From: a virus
Strand: one strand, 5' to 3'
Virus record (IMG/VR): IMGVR_UViG_3300032309_000169
Location: 1-49,058 of that record
Length of the DNA: 49,058 nucleotides
Shown: positions 23,601 through 33,749 of the stretch, piece after piece
Layout: each line of letters begins with the position of its first letter
How positions within the stretch are numbered: the stretch's first letter is position 1
Notes under the pieces: generated by a model
Databases searched by the model: none
What the model saw: the letters and a program-made list of their open reading frames with translations, nothing else
What the model was told of the DNA's origin: nothing
Position numbers and translations under genes: made by a program

Positions 23601-26600
23601 CCAAAATATGATAATGCTGGAAACTTAGTTAGTGTTTTAGATATGCCTATGAAAAAACAAACTGCTGGAGTAAGAACTACTTCACCAAGTCTTGGATCAA
23701 GGGCAAGATCAGCATCTCAAAAGCCATCATTAAAATTTGGTGCACTTGCAGCACTTGGAGCAACAGCAATTGGAACTGCGGCACAAGCAGCACAACGTCA
23801 AACTGGAACACCTTCATATGGAGAACAAGGTGTTACTCCAGCAATGTTAACTCCTGGAGAGTTTGTAGTTAATTCTAAGTCTGCACAAAAATTTGGGCCA
23901 CAATTACAAGGTATGAATCAAGGTGGCATGGTTTACAGAGCAGATCCAAGTGGACCAGGGTATGATTTTAAAGTTACAGATAGAAGATCATCTGCTCAAG
24001 GTATTAATACTACATCATCACAATCAAGTGCTTCTAGATCTTCAATGAGAGAATCTTTAAGTTCTGCAACTAGCACAATAGGTGGTGCTGGTAAAAAAGT
24101 TGCTGAAAGATTAATTACAGCATTAGGAAAAAATGAAACAGTAGTTGATAAAAATACAAAAATTTTAGACAATGGAATTAAACAGTCAGGAAGAATAGCA
24201 GCAAGACAAAGAATGTCAAGGGGAGCAAATACTGCTGGAATGATTGGTTTTGGAATTAGTGGTGCAGCAATGGCTGTGGGAATGATGAGTAAAGATGAAA
24301 AAACACAACAACTAGCAAACAACATATCTTTTGCTTCAGGAACAATTGGAAGTCTTGCAATGGCAATTCCTATGTTAATGAATCCTTTAGTAGCAATGAC
24401 TACAGCACTTATTGGAATTCCAGCCTCATTATACTTAATGAAAAAATCAATAGACAATGCTAGAAAAAATGGTTACGAATTTGCTCAATCAATGAGCAAT
24501 ACTTCAAAAGATTTAGAAGCAATGGGTGAAATGACTGGCAATATTTCTAGATCAGAAATAGCACAAAGACAAAAACAAAGTAGACTTTCTCCAATAAATC
24601 CACTTAAAAGTGATTTTGGAGATACATTTATTACTTCTGATTTGGGTAAAAAATTATTATCACAAACATCAGAGTTAACTAAAAATAATTTTGGTGCAAC
24701 TAGTGCAGAAATAATTGGATCTAAATTAGCAGACTATGTAGTAGAAGGATTGGTTGATCCAGCACAAGCACAGAGCATAGCAGAAGCAATAGGATTTTCT
24801 TTAGGAAGTGAAGATATAGCATTAAATATTAATGGAAAACTTCAAGAAATTATTGGAATTAATGGAAATGATTTATATAAAGATCCGTTGGAAGTAAGGA
24901 TAAGATTAATTCAAGAGTCTACTGCAATAAATCAAGATTTCGTAAACAGTATTGAAACTCAACTAAGTAAGGTTGATGCAGAACAAATTTGGTCAGATAG
25001 CGGATTTTATAATTTTTCTGGAATAGGTTCAAGTTTAGGCAAAGCAATTAGGGGAGAAGAAAGAGATTTATTAAAACTTGGTGATCTTTTGCTTGGTACA
25101 AACATGTTTAAAGATAGACAGGTTGCAAAACTTGCTGGTCAACAACTTGGGTATAATCAATCATTACTTCAAACTTCACAAAAAGCATTAGATACATATA
25201 ATAGTCAAACAGATGTTAAGAGACAAGAGTTTATTGAACAAGAAAAGATTTTAAGAAATGCAATAAGTAATACAAAAAATGCTAAAGATCAAATAACTTT
25301 ACAAGATAATTTAAATAGATTAATTAGAGATAGAAACGTTTTTGAAGAAAAGTATCAAGATGGCAGAGTTGAAATTGTAAATCAACAAAAACAATCTTTA
25401 GATTTTGTTATGAAAACTTTTAATGCTAATAAAAAATTGCAAGGTCAAATGTTAAAGGCAAGTTCAGAAGCGGTTACTGGTACATATAAAGGAACACCAT
25501 TAGAAGGAGTTGCTGGAGCGTTTGCTGCACAAGCAGAACAATTTAAGGATAAAGAAGTTACATTTTTAATTAATACTCAGGTGGCATCAGGCAATATTGG
25601 TTTAGAGGCCGCTATGTCTTTAATCAGCATAATGACTGGAAAAGATGGGAAATTGAATGAAGAGGGTATACAAAAGCAGATAACTCTTTATGCAGAAGCA
25701 AAGGGTATTGGTGTAGAAGGGTTGGATAGAATTTTATCTGCTACTACAGAAGTTCAAGACAGATTTAAAAGAGGAGAGACTATTAATCTCTTTAGAGATT
25801 TAAAACCAGAAGCATTTGATAGAGCAACTTCATTTTTAGAAACAGCAACAAACTTAAGTAATAAAGATGTAGACCTAACGGCAGTTGTTGATACCTTATC
25901 CATTGATCAAATGGTTGCGGCTGGAGAAGATATTGCAAAAATTAATAAAGAAATACCTGACAAAGTTACAAAAGAAGCCTTAATTAAATTTGCTCAATCA
26001 GATACAGATTTTGCAGGAATAGAAACAAATGTTGAATGGTTTGATTCTTTACCAGATGAACAAACTAAATTAGCAATTCAAGTTTATAGAACAGTGTTTG
26101 AAACAATAGATGCTGATAAAGTAAGACAAGATTTGATGGCACGAAATGCAGGACAAAACTCATCAAGCCTAGTTAGAGGTGGTGTTCCATTAAATGTTAC
26201 AGATGAAGAAGTGGTAGCAGAAACAGCAAGAAGAGCAGTAGATATTACTAAAAAATATTTTGGCCCAGGATCAATTTATACTAAAGGAATAGCAGATTTA
26301 GATACTGATACATCAGGTGGTGCAGGAGGAAGTACAAAAGCATTAACAACACAATTAATACAATTAAGAATGAAAGGTTTAGATCCAGCCGCTCTTGCTA
26401 CACTAGATAAAGCATCAGCCGATAAAATTTTAAATGGAACTACAAAACAACAAAAGAGTGCTATTGCAGCACTTAACGCTGAGTTAAGAGATCAAGCAAT
26501 TCAATTAGAAGTATTAAAGAGTGATCAAGAAGTATTGCAAGATACAATGGGTGCAACAACAGATGCTATATCTTCATATATTGATATGCTTCAACAAACA

Positions 26601-28067
26601 AGAATTAATCCAATTCAAGATCAAATAGATCAATATAACGAATTATCTAATGCTCAACAAAAACAAATGGATCTATATGGCAGAGGATTGCAACAACTGT
26701 CAGACAAAGAAGATAATATTAATAAACTATATGACGATAGAATCTCTGCAATTGATAAAGTAACACAAGCAAATGATAGAGCATTACAAAGACAACAAAA
26801 TCAAATTGATTTAGCATCAGCAATTGCTTCTGGTGATTTTGGAGCAGCAGCATCTGCAGCAGCAAATATATCTAATACTGAAGCACAAGCACAGTTAGAG
26901 GATGCACGTACTGCATTAGAACAACAACGTCAATCAGAATTGAAAGCATTAACTATAGAGGTTAATGGACAACTTTATACTCGTGAACAAATTGAAACAA
27001 ATATTAAAAATATTGAAGAATCTATTTATCAAACAAGTTTGTTAGTAAGACAAGAACAAGAAAAGATTGCCGTAATTGAAAAAACTATTACTGCAGAAAA
27101 AGAAAAACAACGTAAACTTCAAGTATTAACTCAAATGAGTCAACTGTCTACTCAAATGCAAACTACGGTAAATCAATCAGCACGTCAAGCAATGGGTGCT
27201 CAACTTGGATACTTAGGTCAATCAATAGGACTAAATCCAAACGATCCAACATCTATTGCAGCAACAAGTCAATCATTAGGAATAAATGTTCAAGCACTTG
27301 CTGATTCTATTTTAAGATCTCAACAAATTGCTACATTAACAGCAACAGAGTTTGCGATAGAAGCAGAGAAAGCAAAAAAGAAAGCAGGAGACTTATCAAG
27401 ATTTTACGGAGAGGCAAGTGTTGAAGGTAAAAATTCTCTTGCATATTTAACAACTTTAAATACCGCTTGGGCTGGAGATTCAAAGAAGAGCGGTCTTGGT
27501 GGTATGGTTTCTACAGGTAGAGATATTCTTTCTAGTCTATCTCAATCAGCAGATGCAATTAGAATTGGAAAAAATCAAATACAAAATTCAGTAGATAGTG
27601 CTTTAGCATCAATAAGATCTGCTAGAAGACCTTTTGCAATGGGTGGAAGCGTAAAAAGAATGGCAATGGGTGGAAATGTAAACTATAAAGGTTCTACAGA
27701 GCCAGCACCAGTAAGAATGGCAGTTGGAAACCTTGTGCCAGGACTTGGTAATACAGATCGTGTTCCAGCATTGTTAACACCTGGAGAATTTGTTGTTCGT
27801 AAGTCAGTAACAAAAGAAAACTTAGGATTGTTAAAAGCACTTAATGGTGACGTATTCCCACAAATGAGTGCGGGTATAGGAGCAAATGCTGTAATGGTTC
27901 CTATTACAAATACTAATATGGAAGGAAGCACAACACTGTATAATAATAACTATAGTGTAAATGTAAATGTTGCAGGAACAACTTCTACAGCAGATGAAGT
28001 TGCAAATGTTGTAATAAGAAAGATTAAGGGAATGAACGACAGAGGAATTAGAGGAAACAGATACTAA
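20697..28067 (+). CDS. tail tape measure protein
   Basis: At 2456 residues this is the longest gene; it sets tail length and is injected with the DNA. Residues about 190-410 match the conserved core of phage tape measure proteins (MVGFTIPLTILGSTAIRTF, NSGAQLESVVSQATKLS, VMAAMQEGGVKASEAANAL-like segment). Hydrophobic segments are near 540-575, 1180-1200 and 1215-1250. Three repeats of the form VPG-x-GN-x-D-x-VP-xx-L-x-PGEFVV occur near residues 680, 1048 and 2345. Between the first two lies an Arg/Lys-rich globular-looking insert (about 740-980). The C-terminal third is Gln/Ala-rich coiled coil. GTG start with GAGGTGAT upstream, overlapping the chaperone stop. Confidence 0.92.
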   Translation: MVDAQANIRVNLDSGQALAELKALEKQIQFFNKSIIQGSAEAARIQNEFSSSLIHNINATGKFTASMGKVHTETERFTNALEKNKLSAREYFRYSMASTKSFGKLFGKEFGTITKVAEERVKLLQTRHIELGRAADGAMRAVKIVPNSLDYSKPITQMQLAIQKQQIFNKLLDAGTTKLLNFGKNTQWAGRQLMVGFTIPLTILGSTAIRTFKDMETQAIRFKKVYGDIFTTTGETNAALESIKKLAVEYTKYGVSITDTIKMAADAAAAGNSGAQLESVVSQATKLSVLGGVAQDQALEATIAIQNAFGATGKELDKTINFLNAVENQTVVALDDITQAIPKVAPVIQQLGGDIRDLAVFMAAMQEGGVKASEAANALKSGLASLINPTRAASEMAAELGINLKGIVEQNAGDLKATVMTFATALQPLDDLAKARLIETIFGKYQFARLSTLFENVAKSGTQASRVMQLATSSTEELGIMAERELGLTANSAAVKFQASVEKLKAALVPLGQAFAETLTPIIDFATKALDKFNSFSDGTKKGIVTLIAVIGGIGPVLLMSIGLIANGIANIGKGINLVRRGYQSLTSGGQELGLSTQYLSSEQLEALSVANNLHNVHEILTDQFALEATALANLTTVYRQANAAATAFASSNPQFFAQGAAGKLQNPKFGKRMAKGGWVPGTGNKDSVPTVLMPGEFVVNKKAAQSNSQTLESMNKGGQVYRSQGTPAFGNFVGRSKGSVSRQTDSVSLVGHLQTSGLHLRQGTKKDNGAYRYAGYTMLGNQSFNQLTQNRAADIRPIMGGSDVEGYPMFRKEAKDIASLIRTKKDLTINEKVALKVLEAELKQFPSDRAWQGEMSRRYALNAVAAEGLDPTSPQAKALMKELDDSFKKASSSSRNSNQLTERLYANADDLWARGVLGDKGMGVKAKMLPHKTYRGMPLVQLLGMLNDPNLVRAQGKYGLTVPKFLNPKYDNAGNLVSVLDMPMKKQTAGVRTTSPSLGSRARSASQKPSLKFGALAALGATAIGTAAQAAQRQTGTPSYGEQGVTPAMLTPGEFVVNSKSAQKFGPQLQGMNQGGMVYRADPSGPGYDFKVTDRRSSAQGINTTSSQSSASRSSMRESLSSATSTIGGAGKKVAERLITALGKNETVVDKNTKILDNGIKQSGRIAARQRMSRGANTAGMIGFGISGAAMAVGMMSKDEKTQQLANNISFASGTIGSLAMAIPMLMNPLVAMTTALIGIPASLYLMKKSIDNARKNGYEFAQSMSNTSKDLEAMGEMTGNISRSEIAQRQKQSRLSPINPLKSDFGDTFITSDLGKKLLSQTSELTKNNFGATSAEIIGSKLADYVVEGLVDPAQAQSIAEAIGFSLGSEDIALNINGKLQEIIGINGNDLYKDPLEVRIRLIQESTAINQDFVNSIETQLSKVDAEQIWSDSGFYNFSGIGSSLGKAIRGEERDLLKLGDLLLGTNMFKDRQVAKLAGQQLGYNQSLLQTSQKALDTYNSQTDVKRQEFIEQEKILRNAISNTKNAKDQITLQDNLNRLIRDRNVFEEKYQDGRVEIVNQQKQSLDFVMKTFNANKKLQGQMLKASSEAVTGTYKGTPLEGVAGAFAAQAEQFKDKEVTFLINTQVASGNIGLEAAMSLISIMTGKDGKLNEEGIQKQITLYAEAKGIGVEGLDRILSATTEVQDRFKRGETINLFRDLKPEAFDRATSFLETATNLSNKDVDLTAVVDTLSIDQMVAAGEDIAKINKEIPDKVTKEALIKFAQSDTDFAGIETNVEWFDSLPDEQTKLAIQVYRTVFETIDADKVRQDLMARNAGQNSSSLVRGGVPLNVTDEEVVAETARRAVDITKKYFGPGSIYTKGIADLDTDTSGGAGGSTKALTTQLIQLRMKGLDPAALATLDKASADKILNGTTKQQKSAIAALNAELRDQAIQLEVLKSDQEVLQDTMGATTDAISSYIDMLQQTRINPIQDQIDQYNELSNAQQKQMDLYGRGLQQLSDKEDNINKLYDDRISAIDKVTQANDRALQRQQNQIDLASAIASGDFGAAASAAANISNTEAQAQLEDARTALEQQRQSELKALTIEVNGQLYTREQIETNIKNIEESIYQTSLLVRQEQEKIAVIEKTITAEKEKQRKLQVLTQMSQLSTQMQTTVNQSARQAMGAQLGYLGQSIGLNPNDPTSIAATSQSLGINVQALADSILRSQQIATLTATEFAIEAEKAKKKAGDLSRFYGEASVEGKNSLAYLTTLNTAWAGDSKKSGLGGMVSTGRDILSSLSQSADAIRIGKNQIQNSVDSALASIRSARRPFAMGGSVKRMAMGGNVNYKGSTEPAPVRMAVGNLVPGLGNTDRVPALLTPGEFVVRKSVTKENLGLLKALNGDVFPQMSAGIGANAVMVPITNTNMEGSTTLYNNNYSVNVNVAGTTSTADEVANVVIRKIKGMNDRGIRGNRY

Positions 28068-28657
28068 TGGCTACTAGCGGATATTTATTAGGAAGAAAAA
28101 GATTTAATAGACCACAGGGTGTTATCTGGGCGAATAATTCTGGAATTTTAAGTAATGGTATTGTTGTTCCTGACGGTGTTGAAGGTGAAGACTTTATAGT
28201 TCTATCGGATCACGGTAGAGGAGAACTTGGTTTTAATAAACAAAGAATTGAAAATAGAAAAAGACTTGTAAATGGAAATATGCGTTCTTATCATGTTGCA
28301 GATAAAGTAAGTGTATCTTGGTCATGGGATATGCTTCCTTCTAGAGCCTTTAGTAATGATCCAATTTTTAGTAATACAACAGGTAAGCAAACATCTCTTT
28401 CTCAAGAGTATACTGCTGACGGTGGTGCTGGTGGGGTAGATTTAATTAAATGGTATGAAGATAATCCTGGTTCATTTTATATGTTTTTAGCATATGATAG
28501 GTTTGATAAGTTTACTAGTTCTGCTTATGCAAATATGGATAAGTATAATGAAGTATTGGAAGTATATTTTTCTTCCTTTGACTATACCGTTGTTAAAAGA
28601 GGATCAACTAATACCCACGATTTTTTCAATGTGGATGTTTCTCTTGAGGAGGTCTAA
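28067..28657 (+). CDS. minor tail protein, distal-tail-like
   Basis: This 196-residue protein lies directly after the tape measure (one-base TAATG overlap), where the distal tail protein usually lies. It begins SGYLLGRKRFNRPQGVIWANNSG and contains VSVSWSWDMLPSRAF and LEVYFSSFDYTVVKRG, a beta-rich layout consistent with a ring-forming N-terminal tail-tip domain. No enzymatic motif is seen. It is followed by a much larger tail-tip protein with GAGGAGGT as ribosome site. Confidence 0.65.
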   Translation: MATSGYLLGRKRFNRPQGVIWANNSGILSNGIVVPDGVEGEDFIVLSDHGRGELGFNKQRIENRKRLVNGNMRSYHVADKVSVSWSWDMLPSRAFSNDPIFSNTTGKQTSLSQEYTADGGAGGVDLIKWYEDNPGSFYMFLAYDRFDKFTSSAYANMDKYNEVLEVYFSSFDYTVVKRGSTNTHDFFNVDVSLEEV

Positions 28658-31600
28658 TGTTTCAAGACGAAAACCTTCAAGAATATATTAAGACCCATAA
28701 CACACTAAGTATTCAATCATTTGTAGTTGCTGAATGGAACTTAAATGATTTGGAAAATGTTGCTAATTATGGTAACTATAGGTATCGTCCTACAAGTCAA
28801 ATAGTTAAATATAGAACAATGCCAAATTCATTTGATCCCAATGATGATGGCGACTTCTATAGTAACGCTCTTGAATCTACCAAGGTTTCAGAGTTTTTGA
28901 CTGACAAGGACGATGCTTTAATTATGTTCGTTGAACCAGAAAAAAATAGAGAATTGTTATTTAGTCTTAAAGAATGTTTTCAACCATTCAGACCTCGTTC
29001 TGGAATAAATAAGTTAATGTGGTTTAATAATAAATATATAGATAACATTCGTTCTGCACGTAGACCTAGATATTACATGGCTTCAAGAGATGATGAATTT
29101 AAATATTGGAGTTCTTATAGAAAAGAAGAGGGTATAGAAAGAGGATTATCTTCTACACAAGATCCTAATAATATTGGATATGCAATAGAAGACTCTGCTC
29201 CTTTTGTTGTTTATAATAATCCAGTTCCAACAAATAGAATTGTAGTAAAAATGCAAACAAATCTTGCAGAGGTATCTAGAGGAGAGATTAGAACTTTAGA
29301 TGGTTTAACTTTAAATGATCCACTTGGTGATAGAACAAAGTCAAGCATTCCTAAAAGATGGGCTGTTGAATATTTAGATGATCAAAACAATTGGGTAAAC
29401 GCTGCATCATTTAATGAAGACTCTTTAAGATCAGATGGATCAAATATAGTTTCTTGGGATGGGTATGTAGAACTGTATTATGGAATTAAAATACCAGATG
29501 AATATAAAGAACAATTTAACTTAGTTGATTATTTAAGTGCAAGTACACAACTTCCTATTGGGCTAATGAATGGCGAATCATATTTGGTTGGAGCAACAGA
29601 AGATAACTTAGGAACACTTTATACATGGAATACAGAAATATCTGATTGGGATCCTAATACTCCAGAGTATGGGTTTTCATTGTTAGAAGATTCTGACGTT
29701 AAGAGAACAGGTTTAGTTAGAGAGTTAACTAGTCCTAGATACTTTAACTTAGATGGTCGAAGGGTATATAGAGATGTAGTATATCTAAAAGGATTAAGAC
29801 TAGTAGTAGAAACACTTTATGGTCCTGAAACTACCTTTGATTTAATTGAACTATCTCCTAGATTAAAAGCAGATATATCAAACTATGTATCAGACTTTGA
29901 AATAAATAAGATTGTAAGTAATGATACAACAGGTCTTCCAGTAGGTGGACTATTAGCATCTAACGGCAATCTAAACCTTATGAATTATGATTCAGCCTTT
30001 AGTGAACAGAATGAGAATAGTTTAGTGTCTTCATACTTAAAACCAAATGTTAAATTTGATTTCTATGAAACAATTTTAGATGTAAACGGATATGACAAAT
30101 TTGTTCCTTTAAAAACTTTTTATGCCGAAGACTTTCCAAAGATTGCAGGAGGCATAAATGATGTGCCAATTACCCTTAGAGATTTTTTCTTTAGACTTGA
30201 AACAACAAAGGCACCAAGTTTATTTTTACAGAATACAACACTTACTTCAGCAATAGCAATTCTTTTAGATAATATTGGATTTAGCAATTATGTATTTAAT
30301 ACAATAACAAACGCAACAGACCCAGTTATTCCATACTTCTTCGTTGAACCAGATGTTAGCGTAGGAGAAGTGTTACAAAGATTAGCAGTGTCAACACAAA
30401 CAGCCATGTTCTTTGATGAATATAATAACTTTGTTTTAATGTCAAAAGAATATTTACTTCCTGAAGAGGGTGCAAGAACTACTGATTTAGAAATACTTGG
30501 AGAGACCTCTGAAAAGGGTATAGTTAATTTAACTAATATAGATAGTGCAGAAGTTACAATATTAAACTCAGGTAATATAAACTATACTACAAGATACATT
30601 CAAAGATCTCCTTCTAGTTTTAAACAAGGTCAATACTTTGACGAAGACAGAACTTATATTTATAAACCAGTTTTACTTTGGGAAGTGGCCTCTGATCAAC
30701 AACAAAAGACTATTAATGAAAAAGCAAAGAGTGCTCAGGGTTATACATTAGGAGCAACAGCAATAAATGCAAATCTGTCTTCTACACCTCCAAACGTTGT
30801 TAGTGGAGTAGTTGTAAATAATATTATAGACTTAGGAGAAAACATTTATTGGCTTCCAAGATTTCAAGGGTATCTATATGCAAATGGAGAAATTATTAGA
30901 TATGATGCAGTAGAGTATGCAATATCAGGATCTCAAAAAGAGTGGATAACTAGTAATCAAGAGTATCAAAAATATTTTGCCAATCTTCCTTTTAATGGAA
31001 AAATGTATCCTACTGGAAATATAAGAATTTATTCTGAACCATTTTATCAAGTTCTTAATCAAGGAACAGTTAATGAACAAGTTGTTTTTCAAGACGGAGA
31101 AGTAAAGGCTCATGGTCGTAGTCAATTTGGAACAGAGATAACTGAGCATTACGCTGGACTATCTTCTTACTGGAGTAATAATGCAAATGTTCGTGGATGT
31201 CAAATGAGATCAGAATATATATTTAATACTAAGCCAGTGTCTGGAATATCTTTTCCTCCTTTCCCAGCATTAGGAGATGCTGTTGGTGTTAATAACACAG
31301 CAGCACAACAATCAGTCCGTACAGGAATAATTGCTAACTTTAATAGAGAAACACTTCCAACAGACGATGCTCTTAAAGCACCAAAGTCAACAGACTCTGC
31401 AGTTGTTCAATCTTCTGCTTTAGTATTCTCTGGACCAACTCCAATTCCGCAGGGTATAAAGCCAAGAGATTTAGTATCTTATGTATACAAAGAAATAGAT
31501 AATGATTATACACACTTTGGAACTAGAATGAGAATTGTTGGAAAGAAAGGATCTACAACAGGTTCTCAAAATCCAGTTAACTCTACTGAATATTTTACAG

Positions 31601-32991
31601 TTACTTCAACTACAGATCAGCAGGCAACTTTGTCTGGAGGTTCTGGTGGTTTAGGTATTATGATTAATCCAGATAAAAACTATGGATACTTTTTTGAGAT
31701 AATGTCTTTAACTACAGACAACTTACAACAGTTTACAACAACAAATGAAACAACTGGGGAAACAACAGTTATACATAATATAATTTTTTATAAAGTAGTT
31801 CCAGGAACAGTTGATGGAGCAACTGCTGCAGTTCCTAAAAAACTATGGGGTGGAATAGGAAAAATTTTAGTAGATGAAGGAACACTAGTAGGGCAAGATA
31901 GACTTACAGCACAAAGCAATCCAACAGTTTATGATTTAGCGGTAGAGTATGAAGATATTGGAAGCGTAAGAAGATTTTATCTATATATCAATAATGCTAT
32001 TGTTGCAACAGTAGATGACGTTAGCCCATTGCCATGGTATAACGGAATGGCTTTGTTTACTAGAGGATCTTCAAAATGTATGTTTGAAAATATATATGCA
32101 TTAAAGAATGTTCAACAACAAGATGTGGGTGCTACCCTTGTTAAGAATATTAGAAATCAATATGGTAGATTAACCACTACAAGTATTTCCCAAGTGTTTG
32201 GTGATGAAGAATTAACTAGTTCTGAATCATTAAGAAAGTATTCTATATCTGGACTTATCCAGTCAACTCTTTTATCTGGTATTAGTGCAGGAGCAGCCCC
32301 TAAGTACAAAATATATTTTGAAGAATTTGGAACTATCTTTAGAGAATGTGCTTATTTTAATATTAGATATGATCAAGCCTACCCAGCATTAGTTGCAGTT
32401 ATTGCTCCTTCAATAAGTAAAGAAAAATCTTATACCATCTCTGGATTTAGAGCGGGTAGTTATGGAGCAGAGTTTTTAATATTTAATAACACAGATAAAC
32501 TTATGTCGTTAGATGAAACGACTGGAAACTATTTAAGAATTTTTGGAGTTACCTTTACTCAAAATACATCTAACGTATTGACCGTAGATGACTTCTTTAG
32601 AAAACGCTCAGATCAATCTGATCCAGTGTATGTAAATAATACTTTATACTCTCCACAGGTAGCACAAAAAACATATCAAAATATTCAGTTAAGTAGATCA
32701 AAGTATGGCAAAAGAGATTTCTCATTAGACTCTCCATATATTCAAAATGATGATACCGCAAATAACTTGATGTCTTGGATAGTAAGTAAGACTCTTAGAC
32801 AAAGAAAAAGGATTGGTTTAGAAACTTTTGGAACATCTCATCTTCAACTAGGAGATCTTGTTACAATAGACTATACCCTTCCTGATGGATATAAGTTTGT
32901 TGATCCAAAAACACAGTTTGTTGTTTCATCAATATCTTATAGAAGAAATCAAGAGGGGCCAACTACAGCAATTAAGGTGGTAGAAGTTTAA
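28657..32991 (+). CDS. large tail tip protein (hub/host-recognition)
   Basis: This 1444-residue protein is the second gene after the tape measure, where the baseplate hub or tail-associated lysin/central fibre lies. The N-terminal half (about 1-650) is mixed alpha/beta, with IRSARRPRYYMASRDDE, RIVVKMQTNLAEVSRGEIRTL and a hub-like region around LTSAIAILLDNIGFSNYVF and VLQRLAVSTQTAMFFDEYNNF (about 530-600), a pattern found in gp27-like hub domains. Residues about 930-1150 look like a concanavalin-type jelly roll (VYDLAVEYEDIGSVRRFYLYINN, GMALFTRGSSKCMFENIYAL). No peptidase motif is clear. It ends one base into the next gene's ATG. Confidence 0.68.
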   Translation: MFQDENLQEYIKTHNTLSIQSFVVAEWNLNDLENVANYGNYRYRPTSQIVKYRTMPNSFDPNDDGDFYSNALESTKVSEFLTDKDDALIMFVEPEKNRELLFSLKECFQPFRPRSGINKLMWFNNKYIDNIRSARRPRYYMASRDDEFKYWSSYRKEEGIERGLSSTQDPNNIGYAIEDSAPFVVYNNPVPTNRIVVKMQTNLAEVSRGEIRTLDGLTLNDPLGDRTKSSIPKRWAVEYLDDQNNWVNAASFNEDSLRSDGSNIVSWDGYVELYYGIKIPDEYKEQFNLVDYLSASTQLPIGLMNGESYLVGATEDNLGTLYTWNTEISDWDPNTPEYGFSLLEDSDVKRTGLVRELTSPRYFNLDGRRVYRDVVYLKGLRLVVETLYGPETTFDLIELSPRLKADISNYVSDFEINKIVSNDTTGLPVGGLLASNGNLNLMNYDSAFSEQNENSLVSSYLKPNVKFDFYETILDVNGYDKFVPLKTFYAEDFPKIAGGINDVPITLRDFFFRLETTKAPSLFLQNTTLTSAIAILLDNIGFSNYVFNTITNATDPVIPYFFVEPDVSVGEVLQRLAVSTQTAMFFDEYNNFVLMSKEYLLPEEGARTTDLEILGETSEKGIVNLTNIDSAEVTILNSGNINYTTRYIQRSPSSFKQGQYFDEDRTYIYKPVLLWEVASDQQQKTINEKAKSAQGYTLGATAINANLSSTPPNVVSGVVVNNIIDLGENIYWLPRFQGYLYANGEIIRYDAVEYAISGSQKEWITSNQEYQKYFANLPFNGKMYPTGNIRIYSEPFYQVLNQGTVNEQVVFQDGEVKAHGRSQFGTEITEHYAGLSSYWSNNANVRGCQMRSEYIFNTKPVSGISFPPFPALGDAVGVNNTAAQQSVRTGIIANFNRETLPTDDALKAPKSTDSAVVQSSALVFSGPTPIPQGIKPRDLVSYVYKEIDNDYTHFGTRMRIVGKKGSTTGSQNPVNSTEYFTVTSTTDQQATLSGGSGGLGIMINPDKNYGYFFEIMSLTTDNLQQFTTTNETTGETTVIHNIIFYKVVPGTVDGATAAVPKKLWGGIGKILVDEGTLVGQDRLTAQSNPTVYDLAVEYEDIGSVRRFYLYINNAIVATVDDVSPLPWYNGMALFTRGSSKCMFENIYALKNVQQQDVGATLVKNIRNQYGRLTTTSISQVFGDEELTSSESLRKYSISGLIQSTLLSGISAGAAPKYKIYFEEFGTIFRECAYFNIRYDQAYPALVAVIAPSISKEKSYTISGFRAGSYGAEFLIFNNTDKLMSLDETTGNYLRIFGVTFTQNTSNVLTVDDFFRKRSDQSDPVYVNNTLYSPQVAQKTYQNIQLSRSKYGKRDFSLDSPYIQNDDTANNLMSWIVSKTLRQRKRIGLETFGTSHLQLGDLVTIDYTLPDGYKFVDPKTQFVVSSISYRRNQEGPTTAIKVVEV

Positions 32992-33749
32992 TGGCAAAAA
33001 AACCAAGCAGACAAGAATATTTAGAAAAACAAGTAGAACTACTTCCTAAAGAACAACAAAAGGCTGCATTGGCAGATGTTAAGAAGGCTGCTAAGGGTGG
33101 TTTAACAAAAGATGAATTAGTTGCTATAGATAAAAAATTAAATACAACTTTGTATGGTGCAGATGCTCGTAGCGGTACAGCAGGAAGAGCACCTTGGTTA
33201 GAACCAGACGCTGTAACATTTTCAACCACAGTTTCAGTAGCAAGTAATAACTCTAACTTTACATATACTCCTCCAGATGTTGTAGTAAGAACTCCAACTA
33301 GAGACGTAGTTAATTTTACAGACGATTCTAACATAGGTGTAGAACTTATAACTAATCTATTGTTTGAAAACTTAGGGGCAAATGAATTAGTCAAATTTGA
33401 AAGACACGATACTATCGAGGGTACTAATGCAAATTATGACATCATATCTAATCTATCCTCAGTTAGAAAACAATTTGATCCAGCAAGTTTAATATCTAGA
33501 CAAAAGCCAGATAGATCCTATTTTGACATATTCAATATTAAACTAGAAGATAAACTACCTAGTCAAAAGTATTTACAAAACAATCCAAAGATAGATGGAA
33601 GTGGACAAGTAAATACTACAGACTATGTTTATATAGATTCAGTTGGTAACCTAGTTGTAGAATTAGTTAACATGAACTCTGATGAATTGGTAGAAGTAGA
33701 AATAGAGTCCAGTGGTACAATATATGTGGGGTACGAAATTGATTACTGA
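32991..33749 (+). CDS. minor tail protein, hypothetical
   Basis: I do not recognise this 252-residue protein. A charged helical N terminus (EYLEKQVELLPKEQQKAALAD, about 9-29) leads into a Gly/Thr-rich linker and a beta-rich body ending in VEIESSGTIYVGYEIDY. It lies between the tail tip and other minor tail genes and overlaps the next gene by up to 38 bases, so it is probably a tail-tip subunit. A good Shine-Dalgarno (AAGGTGG) precedes the ATG. Confidence 0.6.
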   Translation: MAKKPSRQEYLEKQVELLPKEQQKAALADVKKAAKGGLTKDELVAIDKKLNTTLYGADARSGTAGRAPWLEPDAVTFSTTVSVASNNSNFTYTPPDVVVRTPTRDVVNFTDDSNIGVELITNLLFENLGANELVKFERHDTIEGTNANYDIISNLSSVRKQFDPASLISRQKPDRSYFDIFNIKLEDKLPSQKYLQNNPKIDGSGQVNTTDYVYIDSVGNLVVELVNMNSDELVEVEIESSGTIYVGYEIDY

